Assembly (NCBI GenBank): GCA_046546235.1 | Contig: JBKGYG010000008.1 | Span: 1-38,894, forward strand | Length of the DNA: 38,894 nucleotides | Reading direction: 5' to 3' | Origin: JBKGYG01 sp046546235 | GTDB lineage: Bacteria; Bacillota; Clostridia; Lachnospirales; DSM-24629 | Shown here: piece by piece, positions 24,224 to 31,779 of the stretch | Position numbering within the stretch: the stretch's first letter is position 1 | Layout: every line of letters begins with the position of its first letter | The notes under the pieces: generated by a model | The model's database searches: none | Told to the model about the DNA's origin: nothing | The model's input: only the letters and a program-made list of their open reading frames with translations | Translations under genes and position numbers: made by a program

Positions 24224-25531
24224 ATGAAAAAGGAATTAAATGATATGACTTTGGTTGAATTAAGAAATGTTGCAAAGTCATTAGATATTAAAAGTATTAC
24301 AAAGTACAAAAAGAATGAATTAATTACTTTGATTAAAGAAAAAGATGTCAAGAAGAAAGATGGACAAGGTAAAAATTATGATTTGCCATCAGATATCGAA
24401 CAACTTGATAGTGGTGAATTAGCTCAAGGGGTTTTGGAAGTTTTACCAGACGGATATGGGTTTATTCGTTGCGCTAATTATTTACCAGGCGATAATGATG
24501 TTTATGTTTCGCCATCTCAAATTAGACGTTTTAATTTAAAAACAGGAGATTTTATAAAAGGCAATATTAGGATACAAAAAGATACAGAGAAATTTAGTGC
24601 ATTATTGTATGTACAAACTGTTAATGGTGATTCTCCGAGAGATGTAAATAAAAGACCTAATTTTGAAGATTTGACTCCAATATTCCCAAATGAGCGAATT
24701 CACTTAGAAACAAATCAAATAGAGTTTTCTACTAGACTTATTGATCTTTTAGCCCCTATTGGAAAAGGTCAAAGGGGTATGATAGTAGCACCACCAAAAG
24801 CAGGTAAAACAACTTTGCTAAAACAAACTGCCAACGCTATTACAACAAATCATAAAGATATGCACTTGATTGTCCTGCTAATTGATGAGAGACCGGAAGA
24901 AGTAACGGATATAAGGCGTTCAATTGAAGGTGATAATGTAGATGTTATTCATTCTACATTTGATGAGCTTCCAGAACATCATAAACGAGTATCTGAAATG
25001 GTTTTAGAAAGGTCGAAACGATTAGTCGAACATGGAAAAGATGTTGTAATATTATTAGATAGTATCACAAGGTTAGCAAGGGCGTATAATTTGACAATAC
25101 CTCCAAGTGGAAGGACATTATCTGGTGGTTTAGATCCAGCAGCATTACATATGCCTAAGAAATTTTTCGGAGCTGCTAGGAACATTGAAGAAGGTGGGAG
25201 TTTAACAATTCTTGCTACAGCTCTTGTTGAAACAGGAAGTAAAATGGATGATGTTATTTTTGAAGAATTTAAAGGAACAGGCAATATGGAACTTGTTCTT
25301 GATAGAAGATTATCAGAAAAAAGAATTTTCCCTGCTATTGATTTATTAAAATCTGGCACAAGAAGAGATGACTTGCTTTTATTAAAAGAAGAACAAGAAA
25401 CACTTTATCTTATACGTAAATCATTAGGTGGTATGCGTTCAGAAGAAGCATTAGAAAGTCTTTTGGATATTTTCGTGAAATGCAAAAATAATATTGAATT
25501 TATGGAAACTATTAAAAAGATTAAAATTTAA
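24224..25531 (+). CDS. rho: transcription termination factor Rho
   Basis: A 435-aa hexameric RNA-dependent ATPase/helicase. The N-terminal Rho_N helices (MTLVELRNVAKSLDIKSI) are followed by the cold-shock-like RNA-binding domain (VLEVLPDGYGFIR, DVYVSPSQIRRFNL). The motor has Walker A PPKAGKTT near 190, Walker B VVILLDSITRLARAYN, the Q-loop SGRTLSGGLDP and R-loop KKFFGAARNIEEGGS. The highly charged N-terminal insert seen in some Clostridia is short here. The start has AAAGGTGG upstream. Rho-rpmE adjacency is conserved in Firmicutes. Confidence 0.97.
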   Translation: MKKELNDMTLVELRNVAKSLDIKSITKYKKNELITLIKEKDVKKKDGQGKNYDLPSDIEQLDSGELAQGVLEVLPDGYGFIRCANYLPGDNDVYVSPSQIRRFNLKTGDFIKGNIRIQKDTEKFSALLYVQTVNGDSPRDVNKRPNFEDLTPIFPNERIHLETNQIEFSTRLIDLLAPIGKGQRGMIVAPPKAGKTTLLKQTANAITTNHKDMHLIVLLIDERPEEVTDIRRSIEGDNVDVIHSTFDELPEHHKRVSEMVLERSKRLVEHGKDVVILLDSITRLARAYNLTIPPSGRTLSGGLDPAALHMPKKFFGAARNIEEGGSLTILATALVETGSKMDDVIFEEFKGTGNMELVLDRRLSEKRIFPAIDLLKSGTRRDDLLLLKEEQETLYLIRKSLGGMRSEEALESLLDIFVKCKNNIEFMETIKKIKI

Positions 25532-25597
25532 TTATATACCTTTTATGCTGTACAAATATATGTTATACTAATTGATGCAGTAAATACATTATAATTC

Positions 25598-25626
25598 TTG
25601 CATAACTCGATGATATATGATATAAT
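25598..25626 (+). promoter_or_regulatory. promoter of rpmE
   Basis: -35 TTGCAT (25598-25603) and a perfect -10 TATAAT (25621-25626) with a 17-bp spacer. The predicted start near 25633 gives a leader of about 75 nt. Confidence 0.82.
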
Positions 25627-25635
25627 GTAAAAGCT

Positions 25636-25678
25636 GTTTATGTATGAAGGATCGACTTTGTCGACATATAATATAAAC
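25636..25678 (+). promoter_or_regulatory. structured leader hairpin of rpmE
   Basis: The leader between the promoter and the ribosome site folds into a bulged hairpin. GTTTAT (25636-25641) pairs with ATAAAC (25673-25678), TATG with CATA, and the tip is TCGAC-TTT-GTCGA. It could be a translational-control site for L31. It matches no riboswitch class known to me. Confidence 0.45.
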
Positions 25679-25707
25679 ATGGATTATATGAGAGAGGTGA
25701 AGAAAAG

Positions 25708-25917
25708 ATGAAAAAAGATATACAACCAGCTTATCATGAAGCGCAAGTAAAGTGCAATTGTGGTAATGAATTTGTAACAGGATCCACAAAAGAAGATATT
25801 CACGTTGAAGTGTGTTCAAAGTGTCATCCATTCTACACTGGCACACAAAAGTCATTAACAACTCGAGGACGAATTGATAAATTTAATCGTAAATATGGCA
25901 TTAACGACGAAGAATAA
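25708..25917 (+). CDS. rpmE: 50S ribosomal protein L31, zinc-binding type
   Basis: A 69-aa large-subunit ribosomal protein. The zinc ligands are Cys16, Cys18, Cys36 and Cys39 (KCNCGN and VCSKCHPFYTG), so this is the zinc-containing C+ form, not the zinc-independent paralogue. The C-terminal TRGRIDKFNRKYG is typical. AGAGAGGTG precedes the ATG. The gene has its own promoter and a terminator 11 bases after the stop. Confidence 0.97.
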   Translation: MKKDIQPAYHEAQVKCNCGNEFVTGSTKEDIHVEVCSKCHPFYTGTQKSLTTRGRIDKFNRKYGINDEE

Positions 25918-25927
25918 TATGATTAGC

Positions 25928-25959
25928 AGGTTGAGGTTGAAAGATCTCAACCTATTTTT
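25928..25959 (+). terminator. terminator of rpmE
   Basis: AGGTTGAG (25928-25935) pairs with CTCAACCT (25946-25953), followed by ATTTTT. The repeated AGGTTGA within it allows a second, shorter register. Confidence 0.85.
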
Positions 25960-26094
25960 CTAAGTCTTAACTTAAAATTACTTTACTTAAAAGAGATAGA
26001 TTATTTTTTCATAATGAAGCGTATATATTTAAATGTAAACAAATGTAAAAATTAGATACTGAGATAAAAGGGTTTTAAGGAAGTTGGTGGGTGT

Positions 26095-27024
26095 ATGAAA
26101 AGAGTAAATGTTGGTGGCCAAGCAGTAATCGAAGGGGTAATGATGAAACATGAGGAAAAATATGCTGTGGCTATTAGAAAACCAGATAAAAATATTGAAG
26201 TTGATCAAAATGAATACAAAAGTTTATCAAAAAAAATTAAGATTTTCAAATTACCTTTATTAAGGGGAATGTTAGCATTTGTAGAATCAATGATAATAGG
26301 TGTGAAAACATTAACTTATTCTGCTGAATTTTATGAAGGAGAAGAAGAGATTCAACCAACTAGATTTGATAACTTTTTAGAAAAAGTTTTTGGAGAAAAA
26401 ACAGAATCAGTATTAATTGGTTTTTCTGTTGTTATAGCAATATTTCTTGGATTAGGTCTTTTTATGGTGGTTCCATTATTATTAACAAGATTAACAAAAT
26501 CTTTTATTACTAACCACACAACACAGAATTTAGTTGAGGGTGTTATTAGAATTAGTATGTTTTTAGCTTATGTTACTTTGATTTCTAAAATGAAAGATAT
26601 AAAAAGAGTTTTTCAATATCATGGGGCAGAGCATAAGACTATAAATTGTCTTGAACATGAAGAAGAATTAAATGTTGAAAATGTAAAGAAACATTCTAGA
26701 TTGCACAAAAGATGTGGAACAAGCTTTTTGCTAATTGTTATGATAATAAGTGTTGCTGTTTTTATGTTTGTAAAAGTTGATGATATTTGGATTCGTTTAT
26801 TGTCAAGAATAGTTCTTATTCCAATTATTGCAGGTTTATCCTATGAAGTCATTCGGTTTGCTGGCAAGTCAGAAAATAAGGTTGTTAATATATTAAGCTA
26901 TCCAGGAATGTGTCTTCAACGAATAACAACGCGTGAACCTGATGATTCTCAATTAGAGGTAGCTATTGTAGCAGTGAAAGAGGTTTTGGGCAATGAAGAT
27001 AACCTTACAGAAACTATATTATGA
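26095..27024 (+). CDS. DUF1385 family membrane protein
   Basis: A 309-aa membrane protein of the DUF1385 family. The N-terminal motif VGGQAVIEGVMMK is diagnostic, followed by LPLLRGMLAFVESMIIG and a pair of central helices. The conserved YHGAEHKTINCLE and HSRLHKRCGTSFL precede two more helices, and the C-terminal PGMCLQRITTREPDDSQLEVAI is typical. The histidines suggest metal binding or catalysis, but no reaction is established. It lies between rpmE and prmC as in many Clostridia and overlaps prmC by 32 bases. Confidence 0.92.
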   Translation: MKRVNVGGQAVIEGVMMKHEEKYAVAIRKPDKNIEVDQNEYKSLSKKIKIFKLPLLRGMLAFVESMIIGVKTLTYSAEFYEGEEEIQPTRFDNFLEKVFGEKTESVLIGFSVVIAIFLGLGLFMVVPLLLTRLTKSFITNHTTQNLVEGVIRISMFLAYVTLISKMKDIKRVFQYHGAEHKTINCLEHEEELNVENVKKHSRLHKRCGTSFLLIVMIISVAVFMFVKVDDIWIRLLSRIVLIPIIAGLSYEVIRFAGKSENKVVNILSYPGMCLQRITTREPDDSQLEVAIVAVKEVLGNEDNLTETIL

Positions 27025-27844
27025 TGGAATAGCTATTCTAGAAAAAGAAAACTTGGATAATATAAAAAATGAAGTGATTATGCTTATAGAAAGTGCTTTA
27101 AATATTACAAAAGTATATTTTTTGACACATCCAAATGAAGTAGTGGACTTAAAGGATTATAATATATTTATTCAAAAGGTAAAAAGAAGAGCAAGAAGAG
27201 AGCCATTACAATATATTATAGGGCACCAAGCTTTTATGGGTTTGGATTTTTATGTTAATTCTAATGTATTAATTCCGAGACCAGAGACAGAAATCTTGGT
27301 TGAAGAAGTATTAAAGGTTATCAATAATAAAAGAGAGCTAAATGTATTAGATCTTTGTACTGGTTCAGGTTGTATTGCTATTAGTTTAGGATACTATTCA
27401 AAACTCAACCATATTGTAGCTGTGGATATATCTAAAGAGGCATTACATGTTGCTAATAAAAATGCAAAGCAAAATAATGTTAATATTACTTTTATAAAAA
27501 GTGATTTATTTATCGATTTAAAGGAAGATTTTTTAGATTATTTTGATGTAATTGTATCTAATCCGCCATATATTCCAAAGAAACAGATAGGAAAACTGAT
27601 GATAGAAGTAAAAGATTATGAACCAAGCTTAGCTCTTGATGGGCATGAGGATGGATTGTTTTTTTATAAAGAAATTGCTAAAAAAGCTAAAAATTATTTG
27701 AGAGAAAAGGGTCGATTATTTTTTGAGATAGGATTTGACCAAGGACAGTCTGTTAGTGACATATTAAAAAAAGAGCAATACAATTCAATTAACGTTAAAA
27801 AAGATTTAGCTGGGTTAGATAGAATTGTTTCTGGGCGAATATAA
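26993..27844 (+). CDS. prmC: peptide chain release factor N5-glutamine methyltransferase PrmC (HemK)
   Basis: A 283-aa SAM-dependent methyltransferase that methylates the glutamine of the GGQ motif of release factors. It has an N-terminal helical substrate-recognition domain, the RREPLQYIIGHQAFMGLDFYV linker, and LIPRPETEILVE. The SAM loop is VLDLCTGSGCIAI and the catalytic motif is NPPY at about 190-193. Its substrate gene prfA lies directly downstream, a classical pairing. The ATG lies within the DUF1385 gene in another frame, so translation is coupled. Confidence 0.96.
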   Translation: MKITLQKLYYDGIAILEKENLDNIKNEVIMLIESALNITKVYFLTHPNEVVDLKDYNIFIQKVKRRARREPLQYIIGHQAFMGLDFYVNSNVLIPRPETEILVEEVLKVINNKRELNVLDLCTGSGCIAISLGYYSKLNHIVAVDISKEALHVANKNAKQNNVNITFIKSDLFIDLKEDFLDYFDVIVSNPPYIPKKQIGKLMIEVKDYEPSLALDGHEDGLFFYKEIAKKAKNYLREKGRLFFEIGFDQGQSVSDILKKEQYNSINVKKDLAGLDRIVSGRI

Positions 27845-27883
27845 TAGTGTGCCAATAGTGAAACGAAAGGAGTGGGAAGTAAA

Positions 27884-28957
27884 ATGTTTGATAAATTAGA
27901 TGATATCGTAAAAAGATATGAGGAAGTCATACAAGAGATTAGCAATCCAGACACTGTAAATGATCAAGATAAATGGCGAAAACTTATGAAAGAACAAAGT
28001 GATTTAACTCCAATTGTAGAAAAATATAAAGCTTATACAAATGCTAAAAAAGATATTAAAGACAGTTTGTTAATGTTAGAAGAAGAAGACGATGAAGAAA
28101 TGCGTGAGATGGCAAAGGAAGAGTTGAATGAGAGTAAACTAAAAGTATCTAATCTAGAAGAAGAATTGAAAATGTTACTAATACCTAAAGACCCTAATGA
28201 TGACAAAAATGTTTTTGTAGAAATTCGTGGGGGTGCAGGTGGAGATGAAGCAGCATTATTTGCAGCAGATCTTTTTAGAATGTACTCAAGATATGCTGAG
28301 CGAAATCGTTGGAAAGTTGAAACAGTGAATGTTAATGAAAATGGATTAGGTGGATTTAAAGAAATTGTTTTTATGATCCAAGGAGAGCGTGCCTACTCTA
28401 GATTGAAATATGAAAGTGGTGTTCATCGTGTGCAACGTGTACCGGTAACTGAATCAGGTGGACGCATTCATACATCAACTGTAACAGTAGCTGTTTTGCC
28501 AGAAGCACAAGATGTAGATGTTGAATTAAATCAAAATGATTTAAGAATAGATGTTTTTAGATCTTCAGGGAATGGAGGTCAAAGTGTAAATACTACAGAT
28601 TCAGCTGTTCGTATTACGCATATACCTACAGGTTTAGTAGTGTCTTGTCAGGATGAAAAATCACAACTTAAAAACAAAGACAAAGCTTTGAAAGTGTTAA
28701 GAGCAAGACTTTACGAGATAGAATTAGAAAAGCAACAGAATGAGCTAGCTCAGGATAGAAAAAGTCAAGTTGGAACAGGTGATCGTTCAGAGAAAATAAG
28801 AACTTATAATTTTCCTCAAGGACGTGTAACAGATCATAGAATAAAATTAACTCTTCATCGTTTGGATGGTATCTTAGATGGGGATATTGAAGAATTAATC
28901 GATAATCTAATTACAGCAGATCAAACTGAAAAACTAAAACAAATGCAAGAAGGATAA
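27884..28957 (+). CDS. prfA: peptide chain release factor 1
   Basis: A 357-aa class I release factor that reads UAA and UAG. The codon-recognition tripeptide is Pro-Val-Thr near 187-189 in RVPVTESGGRIHTS, marking RF1 rather than RF2. The catalytic GGQ is at about 231-233 in SGNGGQSVNTTDSAVRI. The PCRF domain contains RGGAGGDEAALFAADLFRMY. I chose ATG 27884, preceded by AAAGGAG 11 bases away; a GTG at 27872 overlaps that site. A strong terminator begins at the stop codon. Confidence 0.97.
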   Translation: MFDKLDDIVKRYEEVIQEISNPDTVNDQDKWRKLMKEQSDLTPIVEKYKAYTNAKKDIKDSLLMLEEEDDEEMREMAKEELNESKLKVSNLEEELKMLLIPKDPNDDKNVFVEIRGGAGGDEAALFAADLFRMYSRYAERNRWKVETVNVNENGLGGFKEIVFMIQGERAYSRLKYESGVHRVQRVPVTESGGRIHTSTVTVAVLPEAQDVDVELNQNDLRIDVFRSSGNGGQSVNTTDSAVRITHIPTGLVVSCQDEKSQLKNKDKALKVLRARLYEIELEKQQNELAQDRKSQVGTGDRSEKIRTYNFPQGRVTDHRIKLTLHRLDGILDGDIEELIDNLITADQTEKLKQMQEG

Positions 28958-28981
28958 ACGTATGCTAAGCATACGTTTTCT
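28956..28981 (+). terminator. terminator after prfA
   Basis: A near-perfect hairpin, AAACGTATGCT (28956-28966) with AGCATACGTTT (28968-28978), ending in TTTTCT. Its upstream arm begins within the prfA stop codon. Confidence 0.88.
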
Positions 28982-29234
28982 ATTTAACTGGGAAAGTTAT
29001 ATTTTCAAATAATTGGGATTAAAACAGATATTGATAGGTAAATATTTATAAATTATAATCAAGTATGATAAAAAAGAGGATAGTAATTTTCATAACACCA
29101 CCTATGCTTAAATTATTGTTTAGAAATGAGAAATCAGTAATTTGTGATTTTGAAGAGGAAACAGAATAGTTTTTATGTTAAGATTGAAGTAGTAATATTA
29201 ATAGATTCTTTTTTGATACAAGGAGGGATTTTAA

Positions 29235-29642
29235 GTGTATGTACTATTTGTTGTTTTAAACGAGACAGAATATTTATCAGAGATATTGTACAAGATGAAA
29301 CAATTAGGAATTCGTGGGGCTACTGTAATTGATAGTATGGGTGCTACTTCAGTTAATAAAGGGATATATAATATTCCTGTTATTGGAGGATTTATGAAAT
29401 CTATTGATAGAGACTCAAAAATTAATAAAACTATTTTTTCAGTTATTGAAAGAGAAAAACAAGTTGATCGCGTTATGGAGCATATTGAAAAGATCTTAGG
29501 TGGCGATATGAAAAAACCTAATAAAGGAATCATGTTTGTGTTACCTGTTTCTCATTTTAGAGGAGGAGAATTGCATAGACATATCGAAAGTAGAGAAAAT
29601 AAAAAATTACTAGAGCAAGAATTTGAGAGTGAGTATTATTAG
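29235..29642 (+). CDS. PII-like protein, first of a tandem pair
   Basis: A 135-aa protein whose predicted fold is the PII ferredoxin-like double beta-alpha-beta: strand YVLFVVL, helix ETEYLSEILYKMKQLGI, strand GATVIDSMGA. A T-loop-like insert (residues about 38-62) follows, then strand TIFSVIE, helix REKQVDRVMEHIEKIL and strand GIMFVLPV. The classical GlnB signatures (uridylylated tyrosine in the T-loop, the ATP-site GxGG) are not seen, so the ligand is unknown. The C-terminus has an extra charged tail. The start is GTG with AAGGAGGG 8 bases upstream. The next gene is a paralogue, and a ZIP metal permease follows. Confidence 0.75.
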   Translation: MYVLFVVLNETEYLSEILYKMKQLGIRGATVIDSMGATSVNKGIYNIPVIGGFMKSIDRDSKINKTIFSVIEREKQVDRVMEHIEKILGGDMKKPNKGIMFVLPVSHFRGGELHRHIESRENKKLLEQEFESEYY

Positions 29643-29668
29643 GACTTACTATAAAGGCGGGTGTTTTA

Positions 29669-30010
29669 ATGTCAATTCAATTTATTTTATTTATCATAAT
29701 TAATGATATTAAATATTTTAATCGTGTTAAATTAAAACTTAAAGAAATTGGTGTTGCAGGATATACTGTTATAGATACAATGGGATCAACTAATTTATAT
29801 AACTGTGGCACTAGATATTCCAATTATGTATCAGGTGTAATGAATGAAAACCGAATGTATAATAAAACCATTTTTTTAGCTTTACCGTCTGAAGAAGAAG
29901 CTGTACGAATTATGGACGAAGTAGAAGAAATAATTTATTATGATTATAATAAACCAGGGAAGGGTGTTATGTTTACTATACCTGTTTATAAAAGTCATGG
30001 CATTGTATAA
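29669..30010 (+). CDS. PII-like protein, second of a tandem pair
   Basis: A 113-aa paralogue of the preceding gene with the same motif order: strand IQFILFIIIN, helix FNRVKLKLKEIGV, strand GYTVIDTMGSTN. A loop (CGTRYSNYVSGVMNENR) and strand NKTIFLALP follow, then helix SEEEAVRIMDEVEEIIYYD and strand GKGVMFTIPV. It lacks the charged tail. The first copy has GATVIDSMGAT where this one has GYTVIDTMGST, showing duplication followed by divergence. The two could form heterotrimers, as PII proteins are trimeric; that is inference. AAAGGCGGG precedes the ATG. The spacing to the first copy is 26 bases. Confidence 0.75.
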   Translation: MSIQFILFIIINDIKYFNRVKLKLKEIGVAGYTVIDTMGSTNLYNCGTRYSNYVSGVMNENRMYNKTIFLALPSEEEAVRIMDEVEEIIYYDYNKPGKGVMFTIPVYKSHGIV

Positions 30011-30171
30011 AAATATAATTTAATAAATATATCTAATCACTATTTTTCATCTGCCTTTAGAAAGAGGTAAAAGTTCATCAGAGACTTAAGATAATGAGAA
30101 TATACAATATTTAGTACATACTTGGTATTAATCATACATATATTTATAAAAAACAGTAAGGAAGATGAAAT

Positions 30172-30903
30172 CTGAAGTCATTAATAGCTTTTTTTATTAG
30201 TCTGATTTCTGGAGTAGTAGGAATAACAATAGGTGCTTCAATAGCATACAACATAGCTAATAGAGGTAAAAGATTTGAAGGCATGGTATCTGGTTTTACT
30301 GGAGGACTTATGCTATCTATAATATATATTGACATATTGCCTGAAGCGTTTAATCATTCAGGATTATGGATTACATTATCAGGAATAATGATTGGAATTT
30401 TATTTTTGATTTTGGCAGAAGCGATTATTCAGAAGCGCCTTCCACAAAAACAAGAAACTTTAGAGGCAAGCTATTTTAAAACAGCTTTATTAATATCGAT
30501 AGCTTTAGCCTTTCATAATATTCCAGAAGGGATTGCGATAGGATCTCTTATTAGTAAATCTATGACAAAGGGTTTAAAATTTGGCATTGTTATTACATTG
30601 CACAATATACCAGAGGGATTAATGATAGCAATGCCTTTTAAGAAAACAGGAGTATCGTCCAAAAAGATTTTTTTTATATCCTTAATAATAAGCCTTTTTA
30701 TGGGAATAGGGGGTTATCTTGGATGTTGGTTAAGTAGTGTGTCTGATACTTTTATGGCTATGTCCTTGGGAATAGCTGGTGGTATAATGTTATATATTAC
30801 TTGTGGAGAAATACTCCTTAAATCATCAGAAAAGTGGAAAGGTAGAACTGTTATAATATCTGTTATTATTGGTGTGCTTATGGGTATTATTATTACATAT
30901 TAA
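30172..30903 (+). CDS. ZIP family metal (zinc/iron) permease, apparent CTG start
   Basis: A metal-ion transporter of about 243 aa with eight predicted helices. The paired ZIP motifs are present: FHNIPEGIAIGS in helix IV and LHNIPEGLMIAMPF in helix V, which form the binuclear metal site. The first in-frame ATG (30283) would remove the whole first helix, LIAFFISLISGVVGITIGASI, which is clearly encoded in the same frame upstream. The only plausible start is CTG 30172 (giving MKSLIAFFIS), 9 bases after AAGGA; in-frame stops precede it at 30157 and 30166. An ATG at 30165 is out of frame and short. A sequencing error or a frameshift near 30170 is the alternative. It follows the PII-like pair by about 160 bases; its stop codon opens the hairpin repeat X1. 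Confidence 0.82.
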   Translation: MKSLIAFFISLISGVVGITIGASIAYNIANRGKRFEGMVSGFTGGLMLSIIYIDILPEAFNHSGLWITLSGIMIGILFLILAEAIIQKRLPQKQETLEASYFKTALLISIALAFHNIPEGIAIGSLISKSMTKGLKFGIVITLHNIPEGLMIAMPFKKTGVSSKKIFFISLIISLFMGIGGYLGCWLSSVSDTFMAMSLGIAGGIMLYITCGEILLKSSEKWKGRTVIISVIIGVLMGIIITY

Positions 30904-30943
30904 CTTATTACATGCCTCAACAAAGGCGGTTGAGGCACATGTT
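30900..30943. repeat. 44-bp direct repeat X1, with hairpin
   Basis: Matches X2 (31702-31745) at 40 of 44 positions. Both contain CTCAAC-AAAGGCG-GTTGAG, a hairpin with a 7-nt loop. X1 begins at the ZIP gene stop and could serve as its terminator (followed by GTTTT). Confidence 0.75.
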
Positions 30944-30949
30944 TTAAAG

Positions 30950-30981
30950 AAAGACAAAAATCCAAATCCTTGCACGAGTTT
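30950..30981. repeat. small hairpin repeat, partial copy E
   Basis: It has the left two-thirds of the family seen at 487, 1101, 17348 and 17423: GAAAGACAAAAATCC, then AAATCCTTGCACGAGTTT. The right arm is missing. Confidence 0.5.
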
Positions 30982-31008
30982 AATCAATAAATTATATTCC
31001 AACAACTA

Positions 31009-31037
31009 TTGACAAAAAATCTGTCCTATGGTAACAT
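31009..31037 (+). promoter_or_regulatory. promoter of a small ORF
   Basis: A perfect -35 TTGACA (31009-31014), a 17-bp spacer ending TATGG (extended TG), and -10 TAACAT (31032-31037). The leader then forms a hairpin, GTACTTA (31054-31060) with TAAGTAC (31072-31078). Confidence 0.75.
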
Positions 31038-31130
31038 ATTATTAATTTGAAATGTACTTATTGAATTATTGTAAGTACGCATAGTCACCTTTTAAATTGG
31101 AACTGAGAGTCCAGCAAGGGAGGAATTATG

Positions 31131-31274
31131 ATGCGAGACATCAATGCGTTCTTTTATTATGCAAATTTTTATGTATTCAAAGAGATAGCAGATCAAGAAC
31201 ATTCTGGAATATCTGCTAACATTAGTGTTTCTAACTTCATGGATGATATAAAGGCAATGAATTTATTAAACTAA
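31131..31274 (+). CDS. small protein of 47 aa, unknown
   Basis: A short ORF beginning MRDINAFFYYANFYVFKEIA and ending MDDIKAMNLLN. It has its own promoter at 31009-31037, AAGGGAGG (31116-31123) 7 bases before the ATG at 31131 (an adjacent ATG at 31128 is too close), and a strong terminator whose upstream arm overlaps the last codons. It has no signal peptide. The N-terminal half is aromatic and possibly amphipathic; the C-terminal half is acidic. I recognise no family. The full set of expression signals argues that it is transcribed; whether the peptide or the RNA is the product is open. Confidence 0.55.
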   Translation: MRDINAFFYYANFYVFKEIADQEHSGISANISVSNFMDDIKAMNLLN

Positions 31275-31301
31275 AGTTTTAATAAATTTATTGCTTTTTT
31301 T
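31254..31301 (+). terminator. terminator of the small ORF
   Basis: GCAATGAATTTATTAAA (31254-31270) pairs with TTTAATAAATTTATTGC (31278-31294), with a single mismatch and a 7-nt loop, followed by seven T. Confidence 0.88.
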
Positions 31302-31302
31302 A

Positions 31303-31633
31303 TTTATTAGGAAAGTTCTACTTTTGAGATCATCGGGACTTGATACATGTCCCGATACCATGGAGGTTTAATTGACTATAAATTACTAAGGTGCAGGGAC
31401 AAATCGTGTTGCGAACGTGGCGAAGCCACTTTTGTCCTTTATTAGGAAAGTGCTACTTTTAAAATAATTGGTACTTAAAACATGTACCAATTGTACAAAT
31501 TTAATTAGTTAAGAGTATTCAATTAGCAGGGACAAATCGCGTTGCGAACGTGGCGAAGCCACTTTTGTCCTTTATTAGGAAAGTTCTACTTTTGAGATCA
31601 TCGGGACTTGGTTATGTCCTGATAGAGTAGAAG
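31303..31633. repeat. tandem ~134-bp repeat array, 2.4 copies, with covarying hairpins
   Basis: Units start with TTTATTAGGAAAGT at 31303, 31438 and 31571. Each full unit has hairpin H1 (31332-31356; 31466-31492; 31600-31623 in the partial third) and hairpin H2. H2 is GGACAAA (31397-31403) with TTTGTCC (31431-31437), and an inner GTGGC-GAA-GCCAC; its second copy is 31529-31570. H1 stems differ in sequence but stay paired: ATCGGGAC/GTCCCGAT, AATTGGTAC/GTACCAATT and ATCGGGAC/GTCCTGAT. H2 is nearly identical in the two copies. No ORF spans it. Confidence 0.85.
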
Positions 31634-31701
31634 AATATCTTATTATTGATAATAGCTAAATTAACTAAAAAGCTAAGCGAACGCCTATAAAACATTCTTT
31701 A

Positions 31702-31745
31702 TTAACTTGTTACATATCTCAACAAAGGCGGTTGAGGCACAAGTT
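31702..31745. repeat. 44-bp direct repeat X2, with hairpin, upstream of pyrB
   Basis: Second copy of X1. Here the outer arms AACTTGT and ACAAGTT also pair perfectly around CTCAAC-AAAGGCG-GTTGAG. It lies about 22 bases before the pyrB ribosome site and has no T run after it, so it is not a simple terminator; it could be a leader element. Confidence 0.7.
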
Positions 31746-31779
31746 CCAATGAAATATTTATAAGTCTGGAGGTATAAGT

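Noticed and set aside
24979..25359. Minus-strand frame of 126 codons
   Set aside because: Antisense to the highly conserved rho motor domain; a coding shadow.
29144..29332. Plus-strand frame of 62 codons overlapping the first PII-like gene
   Set aside because: Its second half is an alternative frame of the PII-like gene, and it has no own ribosome site; the GTG at 29235 has a good one.
31303..31633. CRISPR array
   Set aside because: The repeat unit is about 134 bp with nearly the whole unit repeated, no short repeat-spacer pattern and no cas genes.
31701..31747. Intrinsic attenuator terminator in front of pyrB
   Set aside because: The hairpin X2 has no following T run and lies just before the ribosome site, so it does not qualify as a terminator.
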